From the NCBI RefSeq assembly GCF_959029255.1, contig NZ_CAUFUE010000006.1:132635-196634 (forward strand): a stretch of DNA of 64,000 nt, read 5' to 3'. Shown here piece by piece: positions 61,166 through 64,000 of this stretch (position 1 is the stretch's first letter; each line of letters begins with the position of its first letter). Source of the stretch: an uncultured Bacteroides sp. (GTDB lineage Bacteria; Bacteroidota; Bacteroidia; Bacteroidales; Bacteroidaceae). The position numbers were made by a program, and so were the translations under genes. The notes beneath the pieces are model-generated. The model saw nothing but the letters and a program-made list of their open reading frames with translations, searched no databases and had not been told where the DNA came from.

Positions 61166-61927
61166 CTAAGCCATGACAGACAAGTATTTCCGTAAAGCAG
61201 CTATCTCGGCTTCAACGATTAACTTCTGAAAGTCTTCCGACAACTGTTCCGTATGTGACTTTTCCAAAGCCTTGTAGTAGTTTACCTTTTCATCATTACT
61301 ACCTTTCAGAGTAATAATAACATAGCCATGACGAAGAAGATACAAGTTCATCAACAAACGAGAAGTACGCCCATTACCATCTATAAACGGATGAATCCGC
61401 ACCAATTCATCATGTAAATAGGCAGCAATAAGAACAGGATGCACTTTTTCTATTTCCATTCTCTTGAAACGGAAAATGAAATCTTCCATCTGTTTCTCTA
61501 TCAGATAGGGCTGCGGTGGCATATGTGTACTACCTGAAATCATAACCGGAACCGTGCGATACCTTCCGGCATTCTCACGGTCTATCCCGTGAAGAATAAG
61601 GGTGTGTATCTCTTTGACGGTTCGTTCGCTTATCTCTATATCTTGTTTGGCAATATCTTTGATATAGCTGATAGCTTCCACATGATTGATTGCTTCCAAA
61701 TGTTCACGCATGGACTTCCCCGAAATGGTAACGCCTTCGTTCACTACAAGGGCTGTTTCCTGTAAGGTGAGCGTATTACCTTCTATACGATTACTTTCGT
61801 AAGTGTATTCAATATCCAAAGCATCCTGAATCTTTTTCAAGGCTTCTTCGGGCAATGGACGTAAAGCAGATAGCTGTTCTCTCCGAACATCCACCTCTTT
61901 CAGCATAACATTTATATCTTCATTCAT
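61166..61927 (-). CDS. Fic family protein, intact catalytic motif
   Basis: 253 residues. The Fic motif is HPFIDGNGR (179-187) with the catalytic His179. The N-terminal inhibitory motif SNRIEG (Ser45, Glu49) is of the intramolecular (class II) type. Fic proteins usually transfer AMP from ATP to a protein hydroxyl. The target is unknown. It is the last gene of a three-gene operon and starts 1 bp after the stop of the second Fic gene. Confidence 0.92.
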   Translation of the reverse strand: MNEDINVMLKEVDVRREQLSALRPLPEEALKKIQDALDIEYTYESNRIEGNTLTLQETALVVNEGVTISGKSMREHLEAINHVEAISYIKDIAKQDIEISERTVKEIHTLILHGIDRENAGRYRTVPVMISGSTHMPPQPYLIEKQMEDFIFRFKRMEIEKVHPVLIAAYLHDELVRIHPFIDGNGRTSRLLMNLYLLRHGYVIITLKGSNDEKVNYYKALEKSHTEQLSEDFQKLIVEAEIAALRKYLSVMA

Positions 61928-61928
61928 G

Positions 61929-62669
61929 TTATTCTATTTCTTTAATTCGTTCTATTTGCTTATTCAGGAAGTAATCGGCATACGGAGAATAATCTCCTGT
62001 TTCATAAAAGCCAATTAGTCCTTTCCTGTAATTCAGTATATCGGCATCCCTTGAAGAATAAACAGGGATAATATCAGCATTCATCAATACAATACTTTCC
62101 ATCATTCGGGAGGTACGTTTGTTCCCGTCAATGAAAGGTTGCAGTTTGGCTATGTTGCAATGAAGATAAACGGCTCGTTCCAATGAATTTGTCAATTGCT
62201 CTTGCTGATAAAGTATTTCATTCAACTTTACCCGAATATCATGCAAATCCTTTGGCGGGACATATTCCGTACCGCTGATACGGACAGCTCTCGTTCTCAA
62301 ATAACCTGATTCTTCATCAGAAACCAGCCCGGTAGATATGGATTGATGCACCCTGAACAAAGTACGCTCATCTATCACTTCCTGATTTTTCCCTTTATTG
62401 ATATACTCCAGTTCAGAGATAAAAGTATTATATAAATTCTTCAACATCTTGGCATCCTCATATTTCTTTTCAGAGGTAATGCCATCTTTAAGCAATGCTT
62501 CTGTTTCTACATAAGTATAAGTATTACCCTCTATCTTGCCGGAATAGTAACACCATACAACGGCTAAGTCTTTTATTTCATTGGAACGCAAATCCGATAG
62601 CTTTGCCAAAGGATGATTCAAAATGAATTGCGCCTTTTCCTGCTGCTCTTTATTAAATATCTGTTCCAT
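61929..62669 (-). CDS. Fic family protein with His-to-Gln change in the catalytic motif
   Basis: 246 residues. The motif reads QPFIDGNKR (177-185), so Gln replaces the catalytic His while the phosphate-binding DGNxR part is kept. The inhibitory-type SGKIEG (Ser43, Glu47) and the flap region (ISGTEYVPPKDLHD) are intact. It may therefore be inactive for AMP transfer, act with another chemistry, or serve as a partner or antitoxin-like subunit of the Fic protein encoded directly downstream. It starts 9 bp after the XRE gene. Confidence 0.9.
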   Translation of the reverse strand: MEQIFNKEQQEKAQFILNHPLAKLSDLRSNEIKDLAVVWCYYSGKIEGNTYTYVETEALLKDGITSEKKYEDAKMLKNLYNTFISELEYINKGKNQEVIDERTLFRVHQSISTGLVSDEESGYLRTRAVRISGTEYVPPKDLHDIRVKLNEILYQQEQLTNSLERAVYLHCNIAKLQPFIDGNKRTSRMMESIVLMNADIIPVYSSRDADILNYRKGLIGFYETGDYSPYADYFLNKQIERIKEIE

Positions 62670-62678
62670 TGTTTATGG

Positions 62679-63341
62679 TCAAATCTTGTTATTTCCTATA
62701 ATACTCTTACTTTCATAATACTTAATCCTACCTTTAAGTTCATCCATATCTTTCTTAATGTTATCAGAGATAGGAATACTATGCTTATCCAAAAAGGCTG
62801 TGAGCTTTTGAAGTTCTTCCTGTACTTCCATTTTTCGGATGCCGTAATAATAGGTAGAAGTGAAATCAAATTCATCTTTGGTCATCAATACCCGTGCCAC
62901 ATCTTTAGGAGTTGTCTTGTCGGTGATATGAACATCTGTTTCCAGTAAAGAGGAAATGTACTTTAAATCCGAAACATCAGGACTATACTGTTTTTTTAGT
63001 ACATCAAAATAAGGATTAAACTTTTGTTCTTTAGCATCCCATTCAAGTTTCACCATTCCAAAACCATGAATTGAGTAAGCTATCACCTTTTTAATAAGTC
63101 CTTCCAGTTCTTCCTTACTGATACAAACCCCATCTGAAACACCGGCAGAATAGTTATCGAAAAAATAGGCTGGTTCTACATTAAAATATTGAGCCATAAT
63201 CAATAATGTATCTATTTTAGTAGAGTTAGCCTTGATAATTTTATACAAGCTCTGCTCCGTCATACCTAATTCAATGGCAGCCTGTTTCATTGTTACGTTT
63301 TTCTTTTCGCACAACTCCTTTATTCTTTCAAGATGAACCAT
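62679..63341 (-). CDS. XRE-type HTH regulator of the Fic operon
   Basis: 220 residues. The N-terminal helix-turn-helix is MVHLERIKELCEKKNVTMKQAAIELGMTEQSLYKIIKANSTKIDTLLIMAQYFNVEPAYFFD (1-61). After it come a linker and two helical segments (about 78-110 and 160-212, the last a coiled coil). There is no peptidase or metal motif. It is first in the operon and probably represses it by binding the inverted repeat at 63357-63390. Confidence 0.85.
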   Translation of the reverse strand: MVHLERIKELCEKKNVTMKQAAIELGMTEQSLYKIIKANSTKIDTLLIMAQYFNVEPAYFFDNYSAGVSDGVCISKEELEGLIKKVIAYSIHGFGMVKLEWDAKEQKFNPYFDVLKKQYSPDVSDLKYISSLLETDVHITDKTTPKDVARVLMTKDEFDFTSTYYYGIRKMEVQEELQKLTAFLDKHSIPISDNIKKDMDELKGRIKYYESKSIIGNNKI

Positions 63342-63356
63342 ATAAGTGTATTTAAA

Positions 63357-63390
63357 AGTTAAGTACTAAACCATTAGTTTAGCTTTAACT
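63357..63390. promoter_or_regulatory. Candidate operator of the XRE regulator
   Basis: CTAAAC (63366-63371), 5 bp, GTTTAG (63377-63382) is a perfect inverted repeat, flanked by outer AGTTA and TAACT. It sits in the 5' UTR of the XRE gene and at the -33 position of the opposing promoter at 63401. Confidence 0.5.
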
Positions 63391-63400
63391 ATATTATTTC

Positions 63401-63408
63401 TATATTTG
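63401..63408 (+). promoter_or_regulatory. -7 element facing the small plus-strand gene
   Basis: TATATTTG fits the consensus. It overlaps the divergent promoter of the Fic operon and would drive the ORF at 63481. Confidence 0.5.
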
Positions 63409-63414
63409 CAGTAT

Positions 63415-63445
63415 CAAAGGTAAGAAATAAAATTTAGTGTTCAAA
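63415..63445 (-). promoter_or_regulatory. Promoter of the XRE-Fic operon
   Basis: On the minus strand TTTG (63442-63445), a 19-nt gap, and TACCTTTG (63415-63422) match both -33 and -7 elements. Confidence 0.75.
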
Positions 63446-63480
63446 TAATAAACAGATTTTCTAACTAATAAAGTAAAAGT

Positions 63481-63624
63481 ATGGAAACAGTAATTGTAAC
63501 TACAGAATCCGCTATCGAAAAGATAATGGAAAGAGTGGTAGCGTTTCTGCAAAGGAACGCTACCCAGCAAATGAACAGACATGACAATATCCCAAGAAAC
63601 AAACATCTACATATCAGAACTTAA
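63481..63624 (+). pseudogene. Short ORF resembling the start of a mobile-element DNA-binding gene
   Basis: 47 residues (METVIVTTESAIEKIMERVV ... NIPRNKHLHIRT). The N-terminal style, with a short strand followed by an amphipathic helix, resembles the start of excisionase/HTH genes of Bacteroides integrative elements. The frame ends before any HTH appears. A second overlapping plus frame (63581-63748) also ends quickly. I read it as a truncated remnant. A genuine small protein is the alternative. Confidence 0.4.
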
Positions 63625-63671
63625 AGAGGAAGAAGATAAGGAGCAAGCGACAGAACCCGTATTGAAAAAGT

Positions 63672-64000
63672 TTATCGTGTCGGATCATAGGGATTCTTTG
63701 CCAGCTTCTCCTTATCGACAGCAATACCAATCAGGAATTTCAAGTTAGAGTGCTTCTTGTAGACGGTAGAAAAAATATTGCCGACTTCAAATTCATGGTT
63801 ATGGAACTGCTGAATGAAGTCCAAAGTAATCTCACTGAAAGAAAGGGTAGGTCCCCATCCCCTCATCGTATTGATGAGCTTATAATAATTGGAAATTGTT
63901 CCTGCTGCACGAGATTGTTTTAACTGTTCAATCTCGTTTTCTGTAAAAACATAGAAATCCGTATTGCCGTGATGCTTATCTTTCAGGCGTTCCAAGAATT
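63672..64000 (-). pseudogene. Tyrosine-recombinase-type integrase fragment (core-binding domain only)
   Basis: The frame enters from the right window edge and ends at 63672 after about 110 residues (ENEIEQLKQSRAAGTISNYYKLINTMRGWGPTLSF ... STVYKKHSNLKFLIGIAVDKEKLAKNPYDPTR). This is the SAM-like core-binding domain of Bacteroides phage/transposon integrases. The stop follows where the catalytic domain should begin, so no active-site R-H-R-Y residues are present. It is probably a 3'-truncated remnant. Confidence 0.65.

Noticed and set aside
1..64000. tRNA or rRNA genes
   Set aside because: No cloverleaf with the conserved T-loop GTTCRANNC pattern and no rRNA-like block was recognised by eye. 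A tRNAscan or Infernal run would be needed to exclude them.

Overview
The window comes from a gut Bacteroides or a close relative. The main signs are a SusC/SusD pair with a hybrid two-component regulator, many lipoproteins of Bacteroidales-only families (NVEALA peptides, DUF3244, DUF1573, 6-bladed propellers), and promoters with the Bacteroides -7 element TAnnTTTG. Nearly all genes between 9.9 and 31.3 kb and between 36.3 and 63.3 kb lie on the minus strand. I do not assign a species.

Layout. 0-2.4 kb: the 5' end of a porin gene, then two unknown secreted proteins whose promoter region is a copy of the porin promoter. 2.5-5.3 kb: ribbon-helix-helix protein, alpha/beta hydrolase and SPFH protein. 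5.4-28.3 kb: a pectin (homogalacturonan) utilization locus with an HTCS sensor-regulator, SusC, SusD, a surface glycan-binding lipoprotein, pectinesterase, GH3, GH28 and a DUF1593-pectate lyase fusion. A DUF4143 ATPase and about 1.1 kb of repeat-rich non-coding DNA sit inside it. 28.5-36.7 kb: housekeeping-type genes (MalY-type lyase, CPBP protease, MenA-type prenyltransferase, Cof phosphatase, Pif1-like helicase-TPR, Sua5/YciO protein, AI-2E-type permease, DUF3244 protein). 36.9-39.4 kb: a TPR lipoprotein sensor and an unknown protein. 39.5-60.0 kb: a long, tightly packed minus-strand series. In transcription order it holds a membrane-anchored winged-helix regulator, two modules of NVEALA peptide plus 6-bladed propeller, a DUF1573 lipoprotein with a CxxC motif, two transglutaminase-like lipoproteins, a type I signal peptidase, an O-antigen-ligase-like TPR membrane protein, and an efflux set (MFP, RND, TolC, second RND). 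61.2-63.3 kb: an XRE regulator with two Fic proteins, one lacking the catalytic His. 63.5-64.0 kb: remnants of a mobile element.

How the genes work together. Four promoters of the pectin locus share one architecture: a CCnCCT-type direct repeat of exactly 21 bp, placed exactly 19 bp upstream of a -7 element. This is the best candidate for the HTCS binding site and would tie the pectinesterase-SusCD operon, GH3, GH28 and the lyase into one regulon. In the 40-60 kb series, the NVEALA peptides carry an ALA (AxA-type) motif well after their hydrophobic segment, and a signal peptidase I is encoded in the same series. I propose a system that makes, processes and exports Cys-containing peptides. A four-half-site array with 10-bp spacing upstream of the first NVEALA gene is a candidate target of the regulator. 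This is the strongest candidate for a poorly described system here.

The window is also rich in short intergenic repeats: three unrelated arrays that all have a 22-bp period, a three-copy palindromic element of about 100 bp whose core is inverted in one copy, and a 142-bp element with perfect 30-bp inverted ends.
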